A stretch of DNA of 37,560 nt, taken from Euprymna scolopes (Eukaryota > Mollusca > Cephalopoda > Sepiida > Sepiolidae). The position numbers and the translations under genes were made by a program. The number at the start of each line of letters is the position of its first letter. The stretch's first letter is position 1. The notes under the pieces were generated by a model that searched no databases, was not told the DNA's origin, and saw nothing but the letters and a program-made list of their open reading frames with translations. The stretch lies in contig CM044491.1 in NCBI GenBank assembly GCA_024364805.1, positions 87,384,472 to 87,422,031 on the forward strand. The letters are read 5' to 3'. Below are positions 22,130-34,419 of the stretch, one piece after another.

Positions 22130-22743
22130 TAATATCATGCATAATAGTATATTATACATATATTTTCTTTTTGTCTTTTTTTCGATACTTTTTCTTTTCT
22201 TTTCATATTCCTGATTTATAGTATTCTTTAACTCATTCATTATTTCCCTATCTCCCTCAGTGCCTTATTTTCTGAACTTTCCTTTTGATTATAACATTAT
22301 CTTTATCCATCTTTCGCGTATTTTCATTCTCCCATGTCATTTCGCAGTCTCACATGATGTCAAGCCGCATTCACCCCATCAATCTGCTGACCCGTCCCTC
22401 CGTCCTTTCAAACGTAACCCAACATGTTCCTTTGCAATCTACGCTGACCCGAACCTAACTTTATTCTCCGCAGCCTCAATTTGATCCATAATATCGAAGC
22501 GTATGTTTATTTTCCCAACGCTTTGACCCTCAGCTTTTCTAACCTTTATAGCGAACCCCATTACAATATGCCTTTACCGATGATCCAGCATGCCCTTTAG
22601 TTGCTTTATGGCGTGCATTTCTAGCTAACATATTTACCGAAGCATCGTTTTTCGTCTCTGCTTATTTCCATCGTAACTGTTCTAATAAACTAAAATGTTT
22701 TCAAGCAAAGGATGTAGAGATGAGTTTCGAATACTGACATTTT
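22130..22743. other. Non-coding DNA, nothing recognised
   Basis: A C/T-rich stretch around 22,260-22,560 is open for 74 codons on the plus strand, without motifs. It borders the 3' end of the LINE fragment. Confidence 0.4.
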
Positions 22744-23560
22744 TTTAGGCATCACCATTTATCAAGGCCAAAGGACCACTCGAGGATAAGATGTTAAGAG
22801 TGTACAGCATAGTAAAGTAGGATAACATAGTAATCGTTAGTAATGGAAATTTGGGAAAAGCTCATCAAGAACTTGTTTACATTGGACTTTAAGACAGTCA
22901 AACTTTTGTCAGCTGGAAAGCAGGAAAATGAAAAACAGTTCCATAGGCGTGCAGTTATAAGAAAGAAGCTTTGTTCATGTAATCTACGTTTAGGTTTAGG
23001 CACAGATAAAGAGTGTGGGGAATTATTGAGAGTGTTTTCTGCTAGACGAGTGTTTCTTGTGAAAGTATGGCGAGGGGGGGGACCATAGATTGAAGCTCAC
23101 TCGAGCACTTGCAGTGAAAATAAAGATAAGACAGAGACAAACTCGCAACATCTCTTCTTTGAGATAGAGGTTGCAGGGAAGAGAAAAGGGGCATCTCCTA
23201 TGAGGCTACAAAGTCTATTTTGAACTCAATCAAGGCAGGGCAATCCTCTCTAGCAGCTCTTGCCCAGATGTGGCAAATCCTTGGACGTACTTGGCTCTTA
23301 TATAGATAAAGAATTGCATCGATAGTGAGATATCTACTGGATCGATAGAAGGATCCAACCATTTTTACAGCGGCCTTAGCAACAGATTTGATGTTGATAT
23401 TCCATTTCAGATCAGGAGCAAAGGTCAAGCCCAGAAGCTTGTCAAAACATGAGGTCTCCCCAAGACGAGAGATATTCATTTCAATTGATGCCAGATGGGT
23501 ACTAGAGCGTTGATGATGTAAAGATAAAAGCTTAGTGTTTGAGCATTAAAAGTTATACTG
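22744..23560 (-). pseudogene. LINE reverse-transcriptase C-terminus plus 3' tail (copy B)
   Basis: Read on the minus strand it shows, in several frames, TKLLSLHHQRSSTHLASI, ISRLGETSCFDKLLGLTFAP, VKMVGSFYRSSRYL, LYKSQVRP, HIWARAA, VQNRL-SL-like residues, RRDVASLSL, LSVPKPKRRLHEQSFFLITA, ARLWN and FPADKSLTVLKSNVNKFL. This is the region after the RT catalytic core in Jockey/CR1/I-group non-LTR retrotransposons, which end ARLWNSLP---FP. The same tail (CCTCGAGTGG, then CCTTGATAA-TGGTGAT and an A-run) ends copy A at 31.7 kb, so the 3' end is about 22,744. The RT core and endonuclease are absent (5' truncation), and there are several frame changes. Confidence 0.88.
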
Positions 23561-24569
<1,009 letters not shown>

Positions 24570-24828
24570 TATTTTGACTTCCTCATATTTTTACATGCAA
24601 ATTATTGAAAAATTCTGAAATGGGGATATATGAATTCATATCATCTCCGACGTCACTGATGCTAGTGACAATTTGCTTAGCCCCAACTGAATTCGAAAAT
24701 ACTCACCGACCCCATACACTTCAATAATCATCATAAACGGCATTACCAATATAGATGAACATATATCCAACCGCAAAATCCACACATATGTATACGGTAT
24801 GCTTTCATGGGAGCGTCGAAATTGAAAT

Positions 24829-24838
24829 TGACAACTCT
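24829..24838. repeat. Left 10-bp direct repeat of 5S retrocopy
   Basis: TGACAACTCT; the identical partner is at 24949-24958. Confidence 0.8.
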
Positions 24839-24948
24839 CGATCACCTGTAAGTCCCAAATGGTCACCCATTTAGTACTGACCAGGTTCAACGTTGCTTAA
24901 TTTCGGTGATCTTGCCGGAACCGGTGTGTCACCGTGGTTATGCCGTAC
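24839..24948 (-). pseudogene. 5S rRNA-like retrocopy with flanking direct repeats
   Basis: On the minus strand it begins GTACGGCATAACCACGGTGA, matching the 5' end of animal 5S rRNA (TACGGCCATACCAC). It continues with ACACCGGTT, GATCACCGAAATTAAGCAAC (box A region), CCTGGTCAGTACT and ATGGGTGACC (box C region), and stops at TTGGGACTTACAGGTGATCG, a few bases short of the 5S 3' end. The TFIIIA/pol III internal control region is largely preserved. Exact 10-bp direct repeats TGACAACTCT flank it at 24829-24838 and 24949-24958, as after retro-insertion. The mismatches (for example CCATACC to CATAACC) and lost 3' helix strand argue against a working 5S gene. It could alternatively be the head of a 5S-derived SINE, but the direct repeats close right at the 5S borders. 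Confidence 0.85.
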
Positions 24949-24958
24949 TGACAACTCT
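24949..24958. repeat. Right 10-bp direct repeat of 5S retrocopy
   Basis: TGACAACTCT; the identical partner is at 24829-24838. Confidence 0.8.
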
Positions 24959-25614
24959 ATTTTCTATAATTGCGGATTTAGCAACTCTTATTTTTAGTTC
25001 AGCTTAGGTTGACAATTCATTATGCGATTTAAACATGACGGAGCTACATACAACACAGCACGCGATACGATAAATTTACTTTAGGAAACATTTGATAAAG
25101 TGATAATTACAGAAAATGGACCTGTCAACCGACCATCTTGATCGTGCGTTTTAATGCATTAAAGTATTTTCGTAATGTCCAATTTATACGCTGATAAACC
25201 AGACTCAATAGACAATTGGAATACAGCATTCGACGCGTTATTGGCGAAATACAGCCTAATTTAATGCGGGGAGTTTGTAAAAATTGGACCTCTAGATTAC
25301 GGCATATAGACACAAGCCCGGGGGTGGGGTATATATCTGAAATTGTATTTAACTTACAAATGCCAAAAATAAGTAATCTTTGAAATAAACAATATATATT
25401 CATGATAAAAATATTTCAAGATTGAAAATTTCAAGATGGAAACTTGTGGTAAAAGGCATATTTAAATAATGTAATTTTTCTTTGATCGAGATATATATGT
25501 GGCGGAGGAGTGCTTAACGTCGTCCTTTGGAGGAAGCACACTAAGGGCTAGTAACGAAAAAAGGAACCCGGATTGACAGATTTGGCGTTTGCATGAATTA
25601 AGTAGCTTTTATTA
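24959..25614. other. Non-coding DNA, nothing recognised
   Basis: The minus-strand open frame 25125-25403 (92 codons) lacks motifs. No repeats seen. Confidence 0.4.
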
Positions 25615-25634
25615 GTATAATAATAATAATAATC

Positions 25635-25672
<38 letters not shown>

Positions 25673-25698
25673 TAGTAGTAGTAGTAGTAGTAGTAGTA
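25615..25698. repeat. TAA then TAG trinucleotide microsatellite
   Basis: About 18 TAA/AAT units with one CAT interruption, changing to about eight TAG units. Confidence 0.96.
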
Positions 25699-26512
25699 AA
25701 CTATTCATAGTCCTACCTTGTGCCTAAATTTCTGCTAGTGTATTCGTTGAAATATTGTTTTACAAATTGATTCTTATTTCATTAGTTGCTTAACGCTGTC
25801 GTGAGTTCATTTTTATTTTGTTATCATCATCATTATCGTTAGTATTCCTCTGACGCTACATTTACTGCCCTCTTTATTTTTATATTTTAATTTCTTTTAT
25901 TACTTTTGTGTACTCTTTTGTCACTTCTGTTCCAACTAATATTTTATTTCATTCTGAAATGCGGAAATTAGATGAATGAAACTAAACCAATATTTTCTGC
26001 ACCTCGAAGTCTAGCTGGCATAGAAAAGAAAGTAATTAAACGATTTCGCAACGGTAAACGTTCAATATTTTTTTTCGAAATTCGCAGGCATATGTTCAAA
26101 GCTGGGCAGTTTTATCTGCTAACTTTTGTAAATAATTGGTAACAGGTTAATGGCATGTAAAAACAAAAGTTAGTGCACATCGAAATAAATTAAAATTTAA
26201 ATCCTTTTCCCGTTGACACAGAAATTTGAAAACAACAGGGTTGCCATGTACACATAATTTAGAGCATAAAAGAAAGAAAAGTTGAACTAAAAACAAATGC
26301 CGCCAGCGTTCACTACAGAAACAGAGAGTTAGTCGTACGGGCACATTTGAGAAACGGGTAGAAGGAAGCATATTCGTGCTGATGGAATGAGTAAGACATA
26401 TATAGCAAGAAGTAGAGTACGGTAATAAAAGTCATTTAAGCAAATGACAAAGTTTATACACAGATATGTGGACATTTAGCTTAAAGGATTTTGAAAAGCA
26501 AATCAATAAGAA
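25699..26512. other. AT-rich non-coding DNA, nothing recognised
   Basis: No open frame with motifs; no repeats or RNA genes noticed. Confidence 0.45.
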
Positions 26513-26539
26513 TATATATATATATATATATATATATAT
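26513..26539. repeat. TA microsatellite running into an assembly gap
   Basis: The TA run is cut by Ns, so its length is unknown. Confidence 0.95.
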
Positions 26540-26630
26540 NNNNNNNNNNNNNNNNNNNNNNNNNNNNNNNNNNNNNNNNNNNNNNNNNNNNNNNNNNNNN
26601 NNNNNNNNNNNNNNNNNNNNNNNNNNNNNN
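26540..26630. other. Assembly gap (91 Ns)
   Basis: Unresolved bases, probably because the TA tract blocked assembly. Frames crossing it are meaningless. Confidence 0.99.
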
Positions 26631-28935
26631 TTGATGAAACTACAAGTAAGTCAAATATCTTACTTGGTAATAGAAAGTTAAGCAGAAGGAACATGGTAAA
26701 GAAAAAAGTGATTTCACTTTTTTTATCATTTTTCTTAAACTTTTTCTTCTGATGGATGGGACATCCAACCAGATGTCTGACATTTACCCCTATTTTAGTG
26801 AGTCAAACCAAGAGATCTTTTCAGGATTCTAGTCGTCCCTTTCAGTGCAATCGTTTGTATTTCACTTGCACTTGGTTCACCGGGTATGCTTGCTATGTAC
26901 TTTATAAAGTCTTTTTCATAAGCCCACTTGCTCCTATGACGACTGGTATAATTGAAACGTCTTTTAATTTCCAATTTCGTTTCATATCATACATAAGTCC
27001 TTGATTTCACGTGAATGGATATTCTAGTGAAGCATCAAATGACGGTAAAATCTAAAAATGTAGAATTCAAGATAGTTGGTTAAATTTTCATTCGCACAAG
27101 TAAAATCTAACGGAATCCCGTAATTGGAAGATGGTCCAATATAATCCAAAAGGCACAAATCTGTGGAATAATTCACAAATAGTTACAAGGAAAAGGAAAT
27201 GGATTCCAATAATATTATTACATGAAAGATAAGATGTGCCTAACAAATGGAAGAAATTTAAAACTCGACTGTGGAGACAAGGCTAATATATATATATATA
27301 TATTCAGAAAAAGTATTCCAAAGGTACAAATAATATATTTAAAATCAATTAACCACTGGTAATGTACATATATAAATAAGAATTTAAGCCACGTGATTTA
27401 CATTTCTCTTATCGAGCATACATATACATAGTGGCAAAACAAAAAACAAAAAAAAAGACAAGATAAAATAACTATCATAATTGTATTTTTTCGTATATTA
27501 CAATTGTTCCGACATAAATCAGACAATTTATAATTTTATATAATTTAAAAATGTTCATATTTACACCTAATCAGATATGATTGAAGAAGAATACAAAATC
27601 CGTACTATTTTGACATATTTTTCTTTTCATTAGAAAGTACAGTGGGCAGTGAATTACCACCCCTTGGTTTTAAATATGTCCTCCATCTGTGTTGAAGAAA
27701 TTTCCATAGGCCTATATCATTTATTTTTGTATGAATTATAGCTACACAGCAAAAATCAGTCAAATTTATTGTCGTTTGTCGGAGGTTTCGAAATAAACAA
27801 TAACAGTGTCCTCTATTAATTTATCTACCCCATTCTATCGATAAACGCATGACTTTAACGTTTTTTTTTTTTGTGTGTGGCTGCGCAACAACGGACGCGA
27901 TTTTTGAAACTTTATCCTCAATTTAAAAGTAATGTATGCCTCGAGTTAACTATGTTAACGAAGTTTTAAAATCAATGTATGCTTCGAAAGAAAACAAAAT
28001 ATACGTTGGCATATTTCGATGACGCTATCTTTTTTCTTGTGTAGTTGTTCTTATTAAGTATGTTATACGTTACAAGGTAAATTGACAGAGTCTCTAGACA
28101 TATATATTGTTATAAAAGTGTTTCTTTCAATGCAGACCTACGACCCTATATTTTGCTTCATCACGTTGTAAAAGTTCGATTAGAAGTTAGTTTTAAGCGA
28201 GAAAAAAGTCAGTTGTCCAAAAAGAGGTCATTTAGATAAGAATAAGAGAATGCTAAGATAATAGCATTACGGATAGTACGCTTTTCTGTTAGTCAAAATG
28301 AAAAATCCCATCGTCAAAGACTAGAGTTGATCGCCACGTTTAGATCAGGATTTGTGCAAAAATGTTTCAATCTGCCTTCATGGACCGATGAGGATGAGTA
28401 GGAGGTTTTCCATCGCTTTTATGCCTGCATTGTAAAAGGTAACCCATTTTAAGATGAAATCCATCATTTAGTATGAGAAGATCGTTTTGATTACTTTAAT
28501 ATAGAAGTTTATAAAATCGCCTATAGTATTTTTATTTAGTATCAGTTCAACGAAAGTCTATAAAATGGAATCTAACTCCTTCCATTAAAATAGTCTAAAT
28601 TTATTTCTATTTCATTAATCTACTAAAACGTTTTTCTTTACGTCTTGTTGAAAGTTGACTCAAACAATGAAGCCTTATGCGTAGCCTTCTTGAAATTTTG
28701 TATTTAGATATATTTAATATATATTTATTAATTAAAATCATTAATTTTATTCATGGAAGTTGCCCCAGATTAGACATTGGGTCACGTGATGTATAATAAT
28801 AAAATAAACGAAAGATGATGAGGACGTTCCTATTGAACATGGCTTTGATAAAAAACACGGCTATAAGTAGGATAAAGACAACATTAACAAACGGATATTC
28901 TATAAGTAAACAAATTTAAAAAATACACTAATAAT
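26631..28935. other. AT-rich non-coding DNA, nothing recognised
   Basis: The open frame 26756-27004 (82 codons, plus) has no motif. There is a short TA run at about 27,286-27,302. No other structure seen over 2.3 kb. Confidence 0.45.
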
Positions 28936-28936
28936 G

Positions 28937-28937
28937 A

Positions 28938-29016
<79 letters not shown>
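28937..29016. repeat. TA dinucleotide microsatellite
   Basis: About 38 TA units with one CA interruption near 28,951. Confidence 0.97.
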
Positions 29017-29020
<4 letters not shown>

Positions 29021-29487
29021 GGCAGGGACGTGCAATATCCCAGTCATTGTGAGAAATAGCGCAGAGGAAAAAAAGTATAAAGTCAACCAAATTAACATAA
29101 CGAATGTGGTTATGATTTATCTGACAAACTTTTACATATCTAATTTTTTGACACTGGTCTATTTTTAAATTAATCTAATGGCAGATATCTACGCTGTTTT
29201 AAGTAAAATAATATTACATGGTTAATAATATTTATTTATGGAAAATTTCCGCTCAGTGAATAGGAGTATTTAATAAATGACTTTTAACGTTTGTAATAAA
29301 CATTACTAATACATTAAAAATATATTACAAAATGTTGCCTTTTACATAAGACCTACTACATTCGCAGTCTCTCGCCATTTTCTGTGTCATTGTTCATGCT
29401 CTTACACTAGCAGCAATCTAGTAATATTAGTTATATTTTTAATAGACAGTAGACATCCGAATCGTTGTTAAGTACAAAAATTCATTC
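29017..29487. other. AT-rich non-coding DNA, nothing recognised
   Basis: No coding or repeat structure seen. Confidence 0.45.
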
Positions 29488-30024
29488 CTCAAATTTAAGA
29501 CGTCGGAAGTAGACTCGGTTTATCGAAATATGGAACGGAAGTCACTAAGCATGAAACGAAATAGGAAATAAAATGGAACCGATTAAAAAACTTTCATACA
29601 TTATTTATTATAAAATTCCATTTGTTCATTTTTACGAAAGTTTTTAATACAAATGTTTAAAATAAAGTTGTTTTTTGTGATAACACATGAAGTGTTAAAA
29701 AAACTTTTATGCATTAGATTTGAAAAAATTCTATCATAAATCTTGTGAGAGACATATTTTCAAAAAGACATCCTTTATAGAAATTTAACTGATAAAAGTT
29801 CTCATTAGATTTTTTCGTGATAAAAAACAATTTATAAAAATGTAAAATATGAAAGTGTATTTTTTTTTATTGTTTCATGATAGGACAAGAAGTGTTAAAA
29901 CTAAAATATATATTTTTTAGTAAATTAGTTTCGTATGGTTTCATATTTCGTTTAATGTTAAGAGACTTCCGTTGCGTTCCATATTTAAGTAAACTGACTC
30001 CACATCCGGCATTCAAACGTTGAG
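29488..30024. mobile_element. Fold-back (MITE-like) element of about 530 bp
   Basis: The left arm CGGAAGTAGACTCGGTTTA, AATATGGAACGGAAGTC and CATGAAACGAAATA is mirrored on the right as the reverse complement of GTGGAGTCAGTTTA, AATATGGAACG-AACGGAAGTC and TTAAACGAAATATGAAA. Pairing weakens toward the centre, where ATAAAA/TTTTTAT-rich sequence and two direct AAGTGTTAAAA copies (about 29,690 and 29,890) lie. Outer pairing may extend to CTCAA/TTGAG. No target duplication and no protein found. The transposase family is unknown. Confidence 0.78.
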
Positions 30025-30684
30025 TACTGGATTTTTTTAACTTTGGTCCAGATCGGTCGTCAGCTGTTACAATGTGCGTGACAAGAGAGGTGTAAGGTGT
30101 TGAATCGCAAACCCAGAGAAGAGAAAAAGAAGGTTACTTATACACATGTGCTTTATGTATTATGGGTGCAGGAGGTATGGTCCCGCAATCTTGTAGTAAA
30201 AAAACAACAATATTTTGTTAACGAGCAGGACTTCATGCGAACCAGGTAATCATATTCATATTATACCTGAGTTATTTGTAAAATACGCAGAATTATGATA
30301 CGCTCACTACCAGCATTTGTAATTAAATATGTACTTGTTTTTTTTAATAAATTTACTAAATCTTAATTCTATAGTAAAATAAACTTAATGTACGATATTT
30401 CACTTGCACTAGCTTTGCAGTAGTCGTGGTTAAAAATAACAGCAATGGTATGATCTGATGGGAATCTGAAGACTTTATGTAACGTAACATTTATGTAATG
30501 TAAAATTACAAATCTTGTCATCCATTGCAAGTGTTCTTTTATGTGTCAGGTGAGATTCTGAGATTCGAATGCCATTTATATTTGTGCAAATGAAAGCGTA
30601 GCAGAATTATAACAGGTGAGTAAGCTTCTTTATTTCCGGAGACTAAATTCTCAGTTATTTAATCATTTCTTTCTGATAGGTTCA
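30025..30684. other. Non-coding DNA, nothing recognised
   Basis: No coding frame or repeats noted. It borders the 5' truncation point of LINE copy A. Confidence 0.4.
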
Positions 30685-31715
30685 TAAGAGTAGTGGTTGA
30701 TGGGCAGAATACAGAAGTTCTCAGGATTAATGCTGGAGTCCCACAGGGGTCCATTTCTCTTCGTGATCTACATCAATGATCTTCCAAATAGCATCCTTAC
30801 ATCATTCGTAGACATTTATACTGACGTCAATACAATCTATGGTAGCACATCAAAGACCGTAAACGACCAAGTTCTCTCCTTGATTCTCTCTCCTCTGATC
30901 TTGAGCATGTGGTATAAATGGGGAAAGTGGTGGCATCGCTTGAAATGAATAGCTCTTGTCTTGGCGAGGCTCCATGTTTTAACAAGCTTATGGGCTTTAC
31001 TATTACTCCTGACCTGAAACCGAACACGTATATCAAATCTATTGCCAAGGTCGCTGGAAAAATGGGGGGATCCTTCTACCGTTCCAGTAGATATCTCACT
31101 CATGATGCAATTCACTACCTATATAAAAGCCAGGTACGACCAACGATGGAGTATTGTTGCCAGATCTGGTCAGGATTTAAGAAGCAGCTTATCCTGCCTT
31201 GAAAGAGTTCGAAATAGACTTCGTAGCTTAGTGGGGGAAGCCCTTTTCTCTTCCCTGAAACCTCTTTCCCACAGAAGAGACGTTGCAAGCCTGGCTCTGC
31301 TTTATCGTCATTATCATGGCTAAATCACAGCTGAGCTTCAATCTATGGTCCCCCGTCGCCAAACTTTCACGAAAAACATTCGTCTAGCTAAAACCACTAT
31401 CAATAATTTCCCACACTCTTTATCTGTGCTTAAACCTAAATGCAGATTCCATGAACAAAACTTCTTTCTTAGAATTGCACGCCTGTGGAATTCTCTTCCG
31501 ATTGTCTGCTTTCCAGCTAACTACAATCTGAATGTCTTCAAGTCCAACGTAAACAAGTTATTGAAGAATCGCCCGCCTAAGTAATCCAATTTACAAAATT
31601 CCCACAACTTATGTTTACTACGCTTGACTCACATTTACTGATGTATACCCATTAACACTTATCCTCGAGTGGCCTCCGGACCTTGATAAGTGGTGATTTC
31701 TGTGTAAAAAAATAT
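30685..31715 (+). pseudogene. LINE reverse transcriptase fragment with 3' tail (copy A)
   Basis: The plus strand encodes RVVVDGQNTEVLRINAGVPQ followed by GS, the RT block with the GVPQGS motif. Next come LLFVIYINDLPNS and YTDVNTIYG, where FADDT-IYG is expected, so the catalytic aspartates are altered. After a shortened segment come SCLGEAPCFNKLMGFTITPD, KVAGKMGGSFYRSSRYL, LYKSQVRPTMEYCCQIWSG, LERVRNRLRSLVG, PLSHRRDVASLALLYRHYHG, LVPRRQTFTKN-like residues, LSVLKPKCRFHEQNFFLRI and ARLWNSLPIVCFPANYNLNV. The fragments lie in at least four frame segments. The family is a Jockey/CR1/I-group non-LTR retrotransposon, which copies its RNA at a nicked target. The endonuclease domain and most of the palm are missing upstream (5' truncation). 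The shared 3' tail ends CCTTGATAAGTGGTGATTTC plus an A-run near 31,715. Confidence 0.9.
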
Positions 31716-32150
31716 TTTGTCGTAAAATTCTAACTGATGTTATCGATGTTTTCTACACTCACATAATCGCAGTTCGATGAACTCGTTTATACACTGTGTA
31801 CCACTTTGCTGATTAAAACTCTACAAGTGGTCAAAAGTAAAATATTAAACCACGTAATTATCTACGGTCGTAGTCTCGGGAATTTTGTAAGAAAAAAATC
31901 ACAGAATCGAAATTAACAATGTAATATGAAATCTGGAATTAAGAATACACGAATTAATACGCATAACTTTTTTTTTTATTTTTTATAGATACAAGAAGCC
32001 CTAAAATAAAATATGCTCCATCAGTGTTTCTACTTATATTTTTTATAAAATTATAGAATTCCGTCAGTAATTTAATTTGGTATATGCAAATTAACATTCT
32101 CCTTTTTGCTTACCACATGCTGAAAATAAATATTCACTTCTTGCTCTTTA
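31716..32150. other. AT-rich non-coding DNA, nothing recognised
   Basis: Nothing seen apart from T and A runs near 31,970. Confidence 0.45.
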
Positions 32151-32520
32151 CGTAAGTTGGTTGGTTGGTTGTTTTTATTTTACGGCATATCAACCCTTTT
32201 CAGGTTATTTAATGCCGAATCCAAAGATTTTGAAGACACATTTTTAATAGAATATATTTGTTGTTTTCAAGTCGGATTCTATTTACTCCATAGTTGGGAC
32301 CCTAACAGGTTCTACCACTCCGAGTCAGAGTGGACCTGGGAGCATTGGCAATTAAAGGGTGGCTCCGCACTTCCCAAAGCCGGTAAGCTGGGGCCTCACC
32401 ACTGGATATAGTTTAAGGTAATATCCAGGACCACTTTACGTAGGAGTGAGGATATTTTCTCTGAATTCATGTAAAGCAACGGGGATTGCTTGCGTGGATA
32501 AAGAAAATAATGATATTATT
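32150..32520. repeat. Probable unclassified dispersed repeat
   Basis: It opens with four GTTG/GGTT units, then ATTTTACGGCATATCAACCC. A GC-richer segment follows, with CTCCGAGTCAGAGTGGACC, GGCTCCGCACTTCCC and GGGGCCTCACCACTGGATAT. The composition contrasts with its neighbours. An 84-codon frame (32157-32411) runs through it but matches no family I know. The repeat call is by composition only. Confidence 0.3.
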
Positions 32521-33190
32521 TCATAGGTTTTCCTTCTCTTAGATTTGTTGTCGTATCAGTGTTAATGTATCAATCTTATTTCAAGAGGTTTAGTGATCAA
32601 ATCATAATTCTTACCAGTATTAGTGACCGCGGGATCATATATTCTCAGTCTGCGTCACACTCTGGGGCGGTTACCGAGTATATTGATTGCATTAGATAGT
32701 ACAGCATTATAGAACACTGTCTATATTATAACAAGTTTAATATATAAAGAGAAATAAATAAAATCAAAACAGCATACAAAGTAGAAATGTTTTATATGCA
32801 CAATATTTACGCAAAGGACACCGATTTGCAATTGTGAGCATACATATATAGAATCCAGAGTAAAAAAATGTTTTGCAAGTTTGCGCGAGAAAGCTCATTT
32901 TTCGACTGATTTGAGAATGGTAGGGGAATAAATAATAAAAAAGAAAGCCCTCGAGACCCGTAGTTTTAACATCGCAAAGTCATCAATTTTATTGGATTTT
33001 TTATTCCCGCAGTTTTGTAGTTATTTTTTTTCTTTCTTCAAATGCGTTCCATCAAGGAACAAGTTAAATTAATGCCAGTTTTGCACCAGGGGTCAATCTC
33101 AGAGCGTAACTGCAAGAGTGATCGACCTTTTTTATGGAAGATATTCGCATTTTTTACGCGGGAAAATTCGTTTTTCCTCAGTTATTTGTT
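32521..33190. other. Non-coding DNA, nothing recognised
   Basis: No coding evidence or repeats seen. Confidence 0.45.
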
Positions 33191-33192
33191 TA

Positions 33193-33269
<77 letters not shown>
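33193..33269. repeat. TTA trinucleotide microsatellite
   Basis: About 25 TTA units; gives spurious poly-Ile and poly-Leu frames. Confidence 0.97.
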
Positions 33270-33270
<1 letters not shown>

Positions 33271-33990
33271 CAATTTACTATGAGATATATTTTTCGGATT
33301 TCTGAGTTCCTAACATTTTTCTTACATTATATTATTCATTTTATTGACTTTCGACATTAGTAATTCATTGTTTTCCTTTTTTATTTTGCTTTTTATGTAG
33401 TTACCAATGAACATTTTTGTTCTAGCGTGATAGTATTTTTTTTTTTTACTTTTAACTTTTATAGAGGCGAAAGATTTGTTGTTATGGCATTTATCTTTTC
33501 CTTGTGATTTTTATTGCAACTTTTGCTCCTGGTTTTATATTCCTTTTTAGATTCGATTACGTTTTGCTATATATATTTACAGCAGTTCTTGTTTCGTGTC
33601 CCTTTGCTCTCTCAGGTGCATCGAATGAAAACTGAATGTGCGTTTAAAAATGTCTATAACTATGTTTATTTAAATATATATCTTAGATAAACCAGAAAAA
33701 GAGCACTTGGCAATACATTAGCAGTGGAAGACTGTATAGTAATACAAATTTTAATATGAAAATACCTCGTATTTTAAAATGTTAACATTAGTCCGAAACA
33801 TAGCAAGGACCAAGTAATGCATAAAACTATTTATTTGATAATTACAAAAGATACACGCACGATGCAGTTAAAATCTGCCCCACACACACATACATCACCC
33901 CATTATTTACTATACTAATTATTGAATGCCTACAGACACTAGTGATTCATCCTTTCGGGAAGCATCAGTGCAGGGTGCCACGATTAATAC
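33270..33990. other. AT-rich non-coding DNA, nothing recognised
   Basis: T-rich; no motif-bearing frame. Confidence 0.45.
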
Positions 33991-34080
33991 CGGTCGATAG
34001 ATTTGAATCCGGCAACAGAAGCCATGTCTTACTTCATTAGCAAGGACATAATCTATTCGGCCACCGTTAACCACGAGAAA
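33991..34080 (-). repeat. tRNA-like sequence, probable SINE head
   Basis: On the minus strand TGGCCGAATAGAT (34051-34063) resembles a pol III A box and GGATTCAAATC (34000-34010) a B box. Their spacing is about 40 nt and a possible anticodon arm GTCCTTGC-TAATGAA-GTAAGAC lies between. The acceptor ends do not pair well, so it is not a functional tRNA. A tRNA-derived SINE or a tRNA pseudogene fits. Confidence 0.4.
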
Positions 34081-34149
34081 TACTATATATTATTTTATTC
34101 AATTTTCACCCCAAACAAGGCACAGTGCCACTTTGAAATAGGGAGTCAC

Positions 34150-34397
34150 TACCGAGGACATTAGTTGCAGGGGTATTATGAAGGGAGATGAGTAGCAAAA
34201 TGTATTTTTCCATTGCACATAAACTTCTGCGTGTCAGTACAGTTGGGAGAGCAGAATCCCGGAAGGGAGTTCCAAAGTGTAGCAGTTTTGGGGAAGAAAC
34301 TATTGGAGTAGAAGATTTTCTTACACATAGGGATCTCTACTGTGAAGGTGTGGGATTTAGCTGATTGTCCAATCTGTCGGGAATAGTCACGTCAAGG
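34150..34397 (-). pseudogene. Third LINE 3' coding scrap (copy C)
   Basis: The minus strand reads SHTFTVEIPMCKKIFYSNSF then FPKTATLWNSLPSG (about 34,260-34,380). This matches the C-terminal LINE signature (FF-RTARLWNSLP) also seen in copies A and B, but with a different preceding sequence, so it is another subfamily. Only about 60 codons are recognisable. The rest of the fragment toward 34,150 is decayed. Confidence 0.6.
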
Positions 34398-34419
34398 GCA
34401 CTTGATGCGTATTTTATTT
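34398..34419. repeat. Left copy of 22-bp direct repeat
   Basis: Starts GCACTTGATGCGTATTTT; identical over 22 bp to 34714-34735. Confidence 0.93.

Noticed and set aside
24636-24890. 84-codon minus frame
   Set aside because: It overlaps the 5S-like copy and has no protein motif, so it is a chance frame.
24839-24948. Functional 5S rRNA gene
   Set aside because: It is single, lacks the 3' helix strand, has substitutions in conserved positions and is flanked by insertion-type repeats.
26466-26694. Frames crossing the N gap
   Set aside because: Unknown bases were translated as X, so there is no evidence of coding.
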